Part shown: one piece after another, positions 1-8,096 of the stretch | Position numbering within the stretch: position 1 is the stretch's first letter | Layout of the letters: each line of letters begins with the position of its first letter | Origin: Pseudomonas maumuensis | Lineage (GTDB): Bacteria; Pseudomonadota; Gammaproteobacteria; Pseudomonadales; Pseudomonadaceae | Direction of reading: 5' to 3' | Assembly (NCBI RefSeq): GCF_019139675.1 | Contig: NZ_CP077077.1 | Location: 1,364,001-1,428,000, forward strand | DNA: 64,000 nt | Program-made: the position numbers and the translations under genes | The notes under the pieces: generated by a model | What the model saw: only the letters and a program-made list of their open reading frames with translations | What the model was told of the DNA's origin: nothing | The model's database searches: none

Positions 1-232
<232 letters not shown>

Positions 233-405
233 TACAGCGCTCCTAAAAACCTGATTTGCATTTCTCTGGCGGGGGATGACCCCGGCCCCTTGTTCTCGTG
301 GTCTTCGCCACGTGATCTTTTTGCGGGCACGGCCAGGAAACCGCGGGTGACGGTTTTAAGATTTTCAGGTGAACCGGCTCCCGGATCACGGGAATCAGGT
401 TCATG

Positions 406-445
406 AACCTCGTAAAACAAAGCCCACTGCTCGCACAGTGGGCTT
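406..445 (-). terminator. Rho-independent terminator or attenuator after livK
   Basis: A perfect 10-bp stem (AAGCCCACTG at 420-429, CAGTGGGCTT at 436-445) with a 6-nt loop lies 25 bp after the livK stop. Read on the minus strand it is followed by TTGTTTTACG. Because livH continues on the same strand, it may lower permease expression relative to the abundant binding protein, an arrangement common in such operons. Confidence 0.8.
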
Positions 446-469
446 CTCGGTCAGCTATTAGTCACGCAG

Positions 470-1585
470 TTACTGAGGGGAGGCTTCGGTCTTCGGCTTG
501 CCGAAGTGCCATTCGTAGACCACGAACTTGAAGTCCTTCAGGTCGCCTTTCTCATCGTAGGACAGGTCGCCGGTCGGGGTCTTGAAGGTACCGGCGTGGA
601 TGGCGGCAGCCACCTTGTCGGTGTCTTCGGACTTGGCGGCCTTGATGCCTTCGGCGATCAGCTGGACAGCCGAGTAGGCCGGGAACACGAACGGACCGCT
701 CGGATCCTTGCCGTCGGCCTTGATGGCGTCGACGATGGCCTTGTTCGCAGGGTCGGCGTCGAACGACTTCGGCAGGGTGACCAGCAGGCCTTCGGAGGCG
801 CCCTGGGCGATCTGCGAGATAGAGTCGTTACCCACGCCTTCCGGACCCATGAACTTGGCTTTCAGGCCCTTCTCTTGCGCCTGGCGCAGGATCAGACCCA
901 GTTCTGGGTGGTAGCCGCCGTAGTAGACGAAGTCGACATTGTTCTGCTTGAGTTTCTGGATGATCGAGGAGAAGTCCTTGTCACCGGCGTTCAGGCCCTC
1001 GAAGACGGCCACCTTGGTGCCTTTCTTCTCGAGGGTGGTCTTGACCGCGGTAGCGATGCCTTCGCCGTACTGCTGCTTGTCGTGCAGGACCGCGACGACC
1101 TTCGGCTTGACGTGGTCGGCGATGTAGTTGCCGGCGGCTGGGCCCTGGGCGCTGTCCAGGCCGATGGTGCGGAAGACCATCTTGTAGCCACGGCTGGTGA
1201 TGTCCGGGGAAGTGGCGGCAGGGGTGATCATGATCACGCCTTCGTCTTCGTAGATGTCGGACGCAGGCTGGGTGGAGCTGGAGCACAGGTGGCCGATCAC
1301 GTACTTGACGCCATCGTTGACCACTTTGTTGGCGACGGCCACGGCTTGTTTAGGGTCGCACGCGTCGTCGTATTCCTTGGCTTCGAGCATCTTGCCATCG
1401 ACGCCGCCCTTGGCATTGATGTCCTTGATGGCCTGTTTGGCGCCGACGAACTGCATGTCGCCGTACTGGGTCACCGGCCCGGTCTTGGGACCGGCGATGC
1501 CAATCTTGATGGTGTCGGCGGCAAACGAATGGCTGGCGACTCCGGCCAGAACCATCGCGGCAAACAGCTTGGAAATCTTGATCAT
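470..1585 (-). CDS. livK: LivK/BraC, periplasmic branched-chain amino acid binding protein
   Basis: This 371-residue protein is a periplasmic type I solute-binding protein for Leu/Ile/Val that delivers ligand to LivHMGF. It has a Sec signal peptide (MIKISKLFAAMVLAGVASHS, cut after SFA) and the LivJ/LivK hallmark IKIGIAGPKTGPVTQYGD. Two cysteines (in DDACDPKQ and GHLCSSST) match the conserved disulfide of the family. The ATG at 1583-1585 has GGAG about 6 bases upstream. It is the first gene of the liv cluster running left out of the window. Length is normal for the family. Confidence 0.95.
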   Translation of the reverse strand: MIKISKLFAAMVLAGVASHSFAADTIKIGIAGPKTGPVTQYGDMQFVGAKQAIKDINAKGGVDGKMLEAKEYDDACDPKQAVAVANKVVNDGVKYVIGHLCSSSTQPASDIYEDEGVIMITPAATSPDITSRGYKMVFRTIGLDSAQGPAAGNYIADHVKPKVVAVLHDKQQYGEGIATAVKTTLEKKGTKVAVFEGLNAGDKDFSSIIQKLKQNNVDFVYYGGYHPELGLILRQAQEKGLKAKFMGPEGVGNDSISQIAQGASEGLLVTLPKSFDADPANKAIVDAIKADGKDPSGPFVFPAYSAVQLIAEGIKAAKSEDTDKVAAAIHAGTFKTPTGDLSYDEKGDLKDFKFVVYEWHFGKPKTEASPQ

Positions 1586-1944
1586 AGTGCTCCACTCATT
1601 CTGTTGTAATTCTTATAGTCCTGAGGCCAGGGCTACAGACCGGGCGGGATTCGCGGCCTGGCTACGCCAATGCCGTAAGCCCACCTTCCCCCGGAACATG
1701 TCCCGGAACTGTACCGGTACAGTGTAGAGCGCCGTCCGAGCGCTTGAAAAGCGGGCGAAAAGCGTCTGTTTCAAGGGGTGTCGCTTGATCGACATAAAGA
1801 TACAGAAAAGCGCCATCACTTTGCCTGTATTCCCGGCCCGCCCCCACAAGTTCGGGCCTGATCGACCAAATTACGTATTTGAAACCGGGTTTTTCTGCAA
1901 AAATGCCGGCCTTTTTGTTGGCCGATCTTTGCGCAGGTAAACCC
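1586..1944. promoter_or_regulatory. Divergent intergenic region livK / DUF2288 gene
   Basis: These 359 bp separate two divergent genes and must hold both promoters. I see no gene in them. The outstanding element is a perfect 16-bp palindrome at 1708-1723, described separately, with a weaker near-palindrome GGAACATGTCCC at 1694-1705 beside it. I could not assign -35/-10 boxes with confidence. Confidence 0.6.
1708..1723. promoter_or_regulatory. Perfect 16-bp palindrome ACTGTACCGGTACAGT
   Basis: ACTGTACC is followed directly by its exact reverse complement GGTACAGT. It lies 123 bp upstream of the livK start and 222 bp upstream of the DUF2288 start. A perfect 8+8 dyad in an intergenic region is typical of a dimeric repressor or activator site. 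Which regulator binds it cannot be told from this window. Confidence 0.5.
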
Positions 1945-2250
1945 ATGACTGATCAAGTAAGCACCCTCTATGCCAAACTGCTCGGCGAGACCGCCGTCAT
2001 CGAGTGGAAAGCCCTGGAGCGTTTCTGGGCCAAGGGTGACCTGATTTGGGTCGACCCCAGCCTCGACCTGATCGCCGTTGCCGAGGCGATGGCCGAGAAT
2101 CGCGGCGAGATCTTCGCCAAGTGGCGCAATGATGGCACTGTCGGGCCGGTCTCCGCCGAGCAGGCGCTCGACCTGCAAACCCGCGATCCAGAGATCTGGG
2201 CGGTGGTGGTTTCGCCGTTCATCGTGATCCAGGCGAAGAAAGCGGAATAA
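1945..2250 (+). CDS. DUF2288 family protein
   Basis: This 101-residue cytosolic protein belongs to the small DUF2288 family of unknown function, recognised from the overall pattern (LYAKLLGETAVIEWKALERF near the N-terminus, then DLIWVDPSLDLI and WAVVVSPFIVIQ). I chose the ATG at 1945 because it begins the family-like sequence (MTDQVSTLYAKL) and gives the usual length of about 100 residues; an upstream in-frame start at 1879 would add 22 unlike residues. There is no signal peptide or membrane segment. It appears to be a single-gene unit, since the next gene is on the other strand. Confidence 0.8.
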   Translation: MTDQVSTLYAKLLGETAVIEWKALERFWAKGDLIWVDPSLDLIAVAEAMAENRGEIFAKWRNDGTVGPVSAEQALDLQTRDPEIWAVVVSPFIVIQAKKAE

Positions 2251-2383
2251 GCACGGGCTTTTTTAGTGCGTGAAAACGCGCAAGCGCTCCGCAATGGTGC
2301 GCATTGACGCTCACGTAAGGTGGAAGTTGGTAACAGTGGCGGGGTGATTCGGCGGGGCGGTAACAGTTTACGGCATGCGTAAA

Positions 2384-2404
2384 TGGGGCCGCTTTGCGGC
2401 CCCA
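2384..2404 (-). terminator. Hairpin after the tubulin-like gene
   Basis: GGGGCCGC at 2385-2392 pairs with GCGGCCCC at 2396-2403 around a 3-nt loop, 7 bp beyond the stop codon of the minus-strand gene. The U-tract on the minus strand is weak (ATTTACGC), so termination may be partial. It also lies between convergent genes and could act on both. Confidence 0.6.
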
Positions 2405-2410
2405 ATTGGA

Positions 2411-4594
2411 TCAGTAGTCCACGCGCCCGGTATGGCTGTTCAGCGAAATCACCCGGGTCTTGCCAATGCGGTGGCGGAAGATCTCGCGTAGGTACTTCAC
2501 CGCCTTCTTCACGCACTCGCGCGACAGGCGGATGTCGTTGATCGAGACGAAGCGGCTCTTGTCGTTGATCAGCTCGCGGTACTTCTTCTCGTACATCGGC
2601 TTGATCGCGTACCAGTTGGTGTCGAGGATCTTCGCCGGGTTCTCGAACTCGTTGAGCAGGTCGTCGATGCTGTCTTCATCGAAGTGCTCGCTGGTGATGA
2701 ACTCGAGGATCGCATTGTCCATGGTGTCGTCGAAGCGGTACGGGTTGCGCGCGAAGCAACGCTTGATGAACGCCACGATCAGCGTGAGGAAATCGTCCGA
2801 CAGGCATGGGCTCTTGGCGATCAGGGTGGTCAGCGACAGGTTGGCCGAGGCGCCGATCACCAGCGCATATCGCTTGAGCGTGGTGTTGGGGAACAGGCTG
2901 TTGAGGTGGGTCTTGAGCCGGTTCAGGTCCATGTACGACAGCTTGTAGTCCTTGGGCAGGGAGACGATCGACACCACCGACGAACAGTTCTTGAAGAAGT
3001 GCAGGTCGTGCAGCGCCGCGGCGTCGTAGCCCGAGGCCTGGTACTGCTCCAACGCGGCGCGGTAGCGGCGCGACTCGATCGGCAGCAGGCTGATGCCTTC
3101 GATGGCCTGGGTCTGCTTGTTGAAGTGCGGCAGGTCGATGGAGCGGAAGAACAGGTCGTCGATGTCCAGGCGCGGCTGCTCACGCTCGAACACCTTGAAC
3201 TTGTCCGAGCCTGCCGGCGGCACTTCCGGCACCACCGACTCGGCATAGGCGATGGCCACGGGGCCGGCCAGGCTCATGAACAGGTCGTTGGCGTCCAGGC
3301 GGATGGTCTCGCCGATGTCGATGCCGGCGCGGCGGAAGTAGTTCTGGTCGTAGTCGGTGGTCACCGCCTGGGCGGTGAGGATGTTGAAGATCTGCTGGGA
3401 GATGTACTGGTTGGCGTGCTTCTCCATGGCGTTGACGTCGATGTTCTGAATCGTGCCGTCGTCGCTCTCCTCGGCGTAGCGCATGATGTCGTTGGAGATC
3501 AGCATCATTGCGTTCCACGGGCGGATGCGGCCCATGACGCTGGCTTCGCTGCTGTCTTCATTGTCGAAGTTGTACGAGAAGTCCCATTCCTCCGACAGGT
3601 ATTTGCACAGCAGTCGCCCGGCGTTGATGTGCAGCGCCTCGGACATTTCGCTGCGGTGGTCGGACGCATTGGGCAGCACGCAGATGCCGCTGGTGAAGAT
3701 CGGCTCGAACACGAACGAATGCCCGCTCTTGCCGTCGTTCTCGTCGGCCGGCTTGGTATCGAAGGTCTTGTTCATGTACGAGTACTGCTGGGCCAGGCCG
3801 AATTCCGAGGCCATGCCCGAGCCGGTGCCGCCACCGGCGCTGAAGATGTAGAAGTACAGGCGCGACTGGTTGGCCTTGATGCCGCAGGAGTCGATCAGGT
3901 ACGAGTGGATCAGCTTCCAGTCGGCGCTGGAGAAGCGCTGGGTGTCCTTGTTGAGGATGATCTTGGCCAGGTACTGGCCGAGGATCGGCGCGTTGCCGGC
4001 GCCACCGGCATGCACCTCGGACAGGTCCATGATCTTCATCTTGCTGTAGTCGCGCAGGAAGCCGCCGCGCTCGCCCTTGCGCGAGAAGCGGATGCGCCCG
4101 GCGATGTCCTTGTCCAGGTCGCCCAGCATCACCAGCGGCTCGACCAGGAACACCGGCTTGGACGCCTTGTTCTGTACCAGGCGCAGGTTCTGGCGGATCC
4201 AGCGTGCCGGGCTGTAGCCTGCCTCGCCCTTGAAGCGGTCCTCGTTGTTGTACTCGTTGAGGAAGAAGGTGCGGGCGTTGTATACAAGCTCCGCCACGTC
4301 CAGGGCGATGTTCGAACCGCAACGACCCAGGCCGATCAGGCACACCGACGGGAACTGCTGCTCCAGGCGTAGTTGGTCTTCGTCTTCGACATGCAGGTTG
4401 GGCGGGAACACCAGGTCGCGCAGGCCGTCGAGGTTGTCGAGGATGCGCTGGATGTCCTGCTCGGTGAAGTACAGGTACTGTTGCGCCGGCATGCTGCGGG
4501 CCGCAGGGAGGTCTCGAGCACTGCTGGCGGTCAGCGAGGTGAGGCTGAGGGACGGCTCGGAGGCCGCATTGGCAGGAGTGTTCGTAGAGGTCAT
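2411..4594 (-). CDS. Tubulin/FtsZ-superfamily GTPase-like protein (Tubulin_2-like)
   Basis: The protein has about 727 residues, counted from the ATG at 4594; an in-frame ATG at 4642 would add 16 residues and neither has a strong ribosome site. Residues about 85-97 hold a glycine-rich loop, LIGLGRCGSN, placed like the FtsZ T1 loop. Residues 253-264 hold AGGGTGSGMASE, a match to the tubulin/FtsZ signature GGGTG(S/T)G. Further on come an EMSEALHINAGRLL helix, LISND near 365-369 (compare the FtsZ guanine-binding Asn region) and RLDAND at 432-437, where both acidic residues of the FtsZ NxDxxD catalytic T7 loop are kept but the Asn is Arg. The C-terminal 290 residues match nothing I know. It has no signal peptide. 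I infer that it binds GTP and may polymerise. It is not the cell-division FtsZ: the length, neighbours and linkers all differ. It stands alone between unrelated genes. Confidence 0.75.
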   Translation of the reverse strand: MTSTNTPANAASEPSLSLTSLTASSARDLPAARSMPAQQYLYFTEQDIQRILDNLDGLRDLVFPPNLHVEDEDQLRLEQQFPSVCLIGLGRCGSNIALDVAELVYNARTFFLNEYNNEDRFKGEAGYSPARWIRQNLRLVQNKASKPVFLVEPLVMLGDLDKDIAGRIRFSRKGERGGFLRDYSKMKIMDLSEVHAGGAGNAPILGQYLAKIILNKDTQRFSSADWKLIHSYLIDSCGIKANQSRLYFYIFSAGGGTGSGMASEFGLAQQYSYMNKTFDTKPADENDGKSGHSFVFEPIFTSGICVLPNASDHRSEMSEALHINAGRLLCKYLSEEWDFSYNFDNEDSSEASVMGRIRPWNAMMLISNDIMRYAEESDDGTIQNIDVNAMEKHANQYISQQIFNILTAQAVTTDYDQNYFRRAGIDIGETIRLDANDLFMSLAGPVAIAYAESVVPEVPPAGSDKFKVFEREQPRLDIDDLFFRSIDLPHFNKQTQAIEGISLLPIESRRYRAALEQYQASGYDAAALHDLHFFKNCSSVVSIVSLPKDYKLSYMDLNRLKTHLNSLFPNTTLKRYALVIGASANLSLTTLIAKSPCLSDDFLTLIVAFIKRCFARNPYRFDDTMDNAILEFITSEHFDEDSIDDLLNEFENPAKILDTNWYAIKPMYEKKYRELINDKSRFVSINDIRLSRECVKKAVKYLREIFRHRIGKTRVISLNSHTGRVDY

Positions 4595-4787
4595 AGTGCG
4601 CCATTTGCCTGGTGTGGTTGGCTTCCCGGTGATGAATATCATCTCGCCATCACGGAGAAATTTCGCGACTTTATCAGTGCGTCTTTTTCTAATGCGATAG
4701 GGGTTTTCCCTAGTTCCATTAAGGTTTTTCCCCTCGTACCTTCATTGCATCGTCCGTTTGTCACGCTTCTTTAATCTGGAGTCGTTC

Positions 4788-5675
4788 ATGAGTGCTTCAT
4801 TGCCTTCGTTGGGGTTTGCCGGAATCGGCCTGATGGGCCTGCCGATGTGCCGTCGGCTGCTGGCTGCGGGGTATCCATTGACCGTGTGGAACCGCAGCCC
4901 GGAAAAGTGTGCCGAGCTGGTCGCCGCTGGTGCGCGCCTGGCCGCGAGCCCCGCCGAACTGTGCCAGGCAACTGACATGGTGCTGCTGTGCCTGGCCGAC
5001 ACGGCGGTGGTACGCGAGGTGGTATTCGGCGAGCAGGGCATCGCCCAGGGCGGGCGCAGCGGTCAACTGCTGGTGGACTTCTCCAGCCTCGAACCGACCG
5101 CTACCCGGGAGATGGCCGCCGAGTTGGCCGCCGTGTGCGGCATGGCCTGGCTCGACGCCCCGGTGTCCGGCGGCACGCCTGGGGCCGAGGCCGGTACCTT
5201 GGCGATCATGGTCGGTGGCGAGGCCAGCGACCTGGCGCGCGCGCGGTCGGTGCTGCTGACCCTTGGGCAGCGGGTGACGCATATGGGCGCGTTGGGTGCC
5301 GGCCAGGTGACCAAGGCGTGCAACCAGATGATCGTGGCCTGCAATGCGTTGGTGATCGCCGAGGTGGTGGCGCTGGCCGAGCAGTCAGGGGTCGATGCGC
5401 AGCTGATCGCCGAGGCGCTGGCCGGCGGGTTTGCCGACTCGAAACCCTTGCAGATCCTTGCCCCGCAAATGGCCGAAAGCCGCTTCGAGCCGGTCAAGTG
5501 GCATGTGCGCACCTTGCTCAAGGACCTCGACACCGCGGTGAAATTCTCCCGCGAGCAGGGTTCGGCGACGCCGCTCAGTGGCCTCGCCGCGCAGCTGATG
5601 CGCCTGCACGGTAGCCAGGGCTATCTGGAAAAAGATCCGGCGACCCTGGTAGCGCTGTATCGCAGCAAGGACTGA
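4788..5675 (+). CDS. Beta-hydroxyacid dehydrogenase (3-hydroxyisobutyrate dehydrogenase family)
   Basis: This 295-residue NAD(P)-dependent oxidoreductase has an N-terminal Rossmann motif GFAGIGLMGLPM (residues 9-20), the substrate-binding motif DAPVSGGTPGAE (123-134) and the catalytic lysine in GQVTKACNQ (K176). The all-alpha C-terminal domain follows. The substrate (3-hydroxyisobutyrate, tartronate semialdehyde or another small hydroxyacid or semialdehyde) cannot be fixed from sequence. The ATG at 4788 follows TGGAGT by 5 bases and begins just before the Rossmann strand; an upstream start at 4758 is less likely. Its last 101 bases overlap the convergent c-di-GMP gene. Confidence 0.88.
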   Translation: MSASLPSLGFAGIGLMGLPMCRRLLAAGYPLTVWNRSPEKCAELVAAGARLAASPAELCQATDMVLLCLADTAVVREVVFGEQGIAQGGRSGQLLVDFSSLEPTATREMAAELAAVCGMAWLDAPVSGGTPGAEAGTLAIMVGGEASDLARARSVLLTLGQRVTHMGALGAGQVTKACNQMIVACNALVIAEVVALAEQSGVDAQLIAEALAGGFADSKPLQILAPQMAESRFEPVKWHVRTLLKDLDTAVKFSREQGSATPLSGLAAQLMRLHGSQGYLEKDPATLVALYRSKD

Positions 5676-7839
5676 GCTCGCCCGGCTGGCGGTCGAGCCG
5701 TTCGAGGATCGGCCGCAGCTCGGCCAGCGGCACCGGCCGGCTGAGCAGGTAGCCCTGAAGATAGTCGCAGCCGTGACTGGCGAGGAACTCGTGCTGCTCG
5801 ACCGTCTCGACGCCTTCGGTGACCACTTTCAGGTGCAGGGTATGGGCCATGATGATGATTGCCTGGACGATCTCGCGGTCTTTCTGGCTGCCCGGCACGT
5901 CCTGGATGAACGAGCGGTCGATCTTCAGCACGTCCAGCGGCAGGCGCTTGAGGTAGGCCAGCGATGAATAGCCGGTGCCGAAATCATCGATCGACAGCGC
6001 TACGCCCTGGGCACGGATGCGCTTGAGCAGGCTGATGGTGTGGTGGATGTCGCCCATCAGGGCGTTCTCGGTGACCTCCAGTTCCAGCTGACGTGGTGCC
6101 AGGCCGGCCTGGAACAGCGCCATCTCCACCTCGGTGGCCAGCTCTTCGCGGCCAAGGGTGAGCGCCGAGCAGTTCACCGTGACCTTGAGATCGCCATAGC
6201 CATGGCGGTTGAGTTGGGCCAGATCCTCGCAGGCGCGGCGCAGTACCCACAGGTCCAATTCGGCGATCAAGCCGTTGGCTTCGGCAATACAGATGAAACG
6301 GTCGGGACTGAGCAGGCCATGCTGTGGATGTTGCCAGCGTACCAGGGCTTCGAGTTTGGCCACCTGGCCGCTGCGCAGGTCGAAGATCGGCTGGTAATGC
6401 ACGCACAGGCCGCGCTCCTCGAACAGTGCCACGCGCAGTTCCTCCTCGAGCTGCAGCTCGAGGGTGGCCCGGGTCTTCAGGCCGTTGTTGAAGAAGTTCA
6501 GGCTGTTGCGCCCGCACCCCTTGGATTGGTAGAGCGCCAGGTCGGCGTTCTTCAGCAGTTCCTCGGTGCTTTGCCCGTCGTCGGGGAAGATGCTGATGCC
6601 GATGCTGGTGGTCATCACCATGCGCCGGCCCGCCAGGTCGATCGGCTCCTTCATGCGCTGCATGATGCGCTGGGCCAGATGGCGCGCCTCGTCGCGGCTG
6701 TTGAGGCTGGTGACGATGCAGAACTCGTCGCCACCGAAGCGGGCCACCAGGTCATGGCCACGGGTGGCGGCCTTGATGTGGTCGGCGATCACCTTGAGCA
6801 GTTCGTCGCCGGCGGCATGCCCGAGGCTGTCGTTGATCCGCTTGAAGTGGTCGATGTCGAGGAACATCACCGCCAGCATGCCGTCATGGGCGGCCTGCTC
6901 GGCCAGGCGCTCGGCGAAGACCTGGTTGAAGCCGCGGCGGTTGACCAGGTTGGTCAGGGCGTCGTAGTGGGCGGCTTGCTGCAGCGAGGCGCGGGCCTGG
7001 TCGAGCTGGCTGAGCAGTACGTTGACCCGGCGCAGGTCGTGCTCCTTGCTCTGCAGCTTCTTGTCGGCCAGCGCCGCGCTGATGCTGCCAGCGCTGATCA
7101 GCAGGGTGATGACGGCAATGGTCAGCGCCAGTTGCAGGCTATTGTCGGCCGAGGGCAGGCGCAGCGCGGTCTCGCTGGGGATCACCAGGGTCATGGCGGC
7201 CATGCCGGTGAAATGGGTCAGGACGATACCTGCGGCCATCAGCAGGCTGGCGCCGTACTTGAGCAGCAAGTGCAAGGTGCCGCTGCCCTTGTTGAAATAG
7301 CGCGCCATCAGCAGCGCCACCAGGCTGGTGAGCACGGCGATGCCGACAGAGGCGAGCAGCAGGCCGGTCTGGTAGTACTGCAGGGCGCTGGTCTGCATGG
7401 CGGCCATGCCTGTGTAATGCATGACACTGATGCCCAGGCCGATGAACAGCGCGGTCTGCAGGTAGTGGCGCAGGCGCATTACGCTGCGGTTGAGACTGTT
7501 CATCGCCAGCCAGGCGGCAAGCAGGGCGACCAGCAGCGACAGGCCGGTGAGCGGGGCGTCGAAGTGGATTTCCAGGGGGGCCTGGAAGGCCAGCATGCTG
7601 ATGAAGTGCATGGCCCAGATGCCCCCAGCGAGGCAGCAGGCACCGAGCACACGCCATTGACGGCGGGCGAAGCGGTCTTCGCATTGGCTCTGGCGTTCGC
7701 TCATGTCCAGGGTGGCGAAACAGGCGGCGCTGGCCACGATGAACGCGAGCAGCACCAGGAAGGGGTTGTGTCGGCAGTCGAGGATGATCTGTCCGGTCGC
7801 CGGCAGCTCGGCGAACAATTGCAGTCCCAGCCACTCCAT
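5575..7839 (-). CDS. MHYT-GGDEF-EAL cyclic-di-GMP signalling protein
   Basis: This 754-residue inner-membrane protein probably makes and/or degrades c-di-GMP. The N-terminal seven-helix MHYT sensor carries its three motifs (MHFISM, MHYTGM, THFTGM), proposed in the family to bind a metal or a gas. A GGDEF domain follows with intact GGDEF and an RxxD inhibitory site (RGHD) five residues before it, then an EAL domain with EALVRW, DDFGTGYSSL, KIDRSF and EGVET. Both active sites look intact. The ATG at 7839 is preceded by AAGAGG; an upstream TTG at 7875 is in frame but has no clear ribosome site. The gene end overlaps the convergent dehydrogenase gene by 101 bp. Confidence 0.93.
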   Translation of the reverse strand: MEWLGLQLFAELPATGQIILDCRHNPFLVLLAFIVASAACFATLDMSERQSQCEDRFARRQWRVLGACCLAGGIWAMHFISMLAFQAPLEIHFDAPLTGLSLLVALLAAWLAMNSLNRSVMRLRHYLQTALFIGLGISVMHYTGMAAMQTSALQYYQTGLLLASVGIAVLTSLVALLMARYFNKGSGTLHLLLKYGASLLMAAGIVLTHFTGMAAMTLVIPSETALRLPSADNSLQLALTIAVITLLISAGSISAALADKKLQSKEHDLRRVNVLLSQLDQARASLQQAAHYDALTNLVNRRGFNQVFAERLAEQAAHDGMLAVMFLDIDHFKRINDSLGHAAGDELLKVIADHIKAATRGHDLVARFGGDEFCIVTSLNSRDEARHLAQRIMQRMKEPIDLAGRRMVMTTSIGISIFPDDGQSTEELLKNADLALYQSKGCGRNSLNFFNNGLKTRATLELQLEEELRVALFEERGLCVHYQPIFDLRSGQVAKLEALVRWQHPQHGLLSPDRFICIAEANGLIAELDLWVLRRACEDLAQLNRHGYGDLKVTVNCSALTLGREELATEVEMALFQAGLAPRQLELEVTENALMGDIHHTISLLKRIRAQGVALSIDDFGTGYSSLAYLKRLPLDVLKIDRSFIQDVPGSQKDREIVQAIIIMAHTLHLKVVTEGVETVEQHEFLASHGCDYLQGYLLSRPVPLAELRPILERLDRQPGELSPCCDTALPGSPDLFPDSPGYRAGASAARRGH

Positions 7840-8017
7840 TGCAGGCCTCTTCGTCGAGTCTTCACTCGTCCCCAAAAAGCACGGATGGAGACTGTTCCTG
7901 CTGGAGTATAGGAACGAGTACCTAAGCCTTCCTGATTAATGGCAATTTGATTTCTACCATTTGGATATGGAGGCAATAGCCAGATGGTCTAAATGGATGG
8001 TTTGCAGGCTGTAACGA

Positions 8018-8083
8018 GCGCGGGGCAGGCCCGCTCCCTGCAATTCCGAGCCGGAATTTTGGGAGCGGGCTTGCCCCGCGATG
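8018..8083. repeat. Inverted pair of REP elements (rapA / c-di-GMP gene)
   Basis: A REP unit (GCGGGGCAGGCCCGCTCCC) near 8019-8037 faces a second (GGGAGCGGGCTTGCCCCGC) at 8061-8079. Between them AATTCCG and CGGAATT form a further stem, so the whole 60-bp unit can fold into one long hairpin. It sits between two minus-strand genes and may terminate or stabilise the rapA transcript. Confidence 0.8.
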
Positions 8084-8096
8084 ACCGCCATGGCGA

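Noticed and set aside
2684-4372. Long plus-strand frame opposite the tubulin-like gene
   Set aside because: The minus-strand frame carries ordered GTPase motifs; the plus-strand product is biased Val/Leu/Gln/His without motifs.
6040-7911. Long plus-strand frame opposite the c-di-GMP enzyme
   Set aside because: Antisense of clear MHYT, GGDEF and EAL domains.
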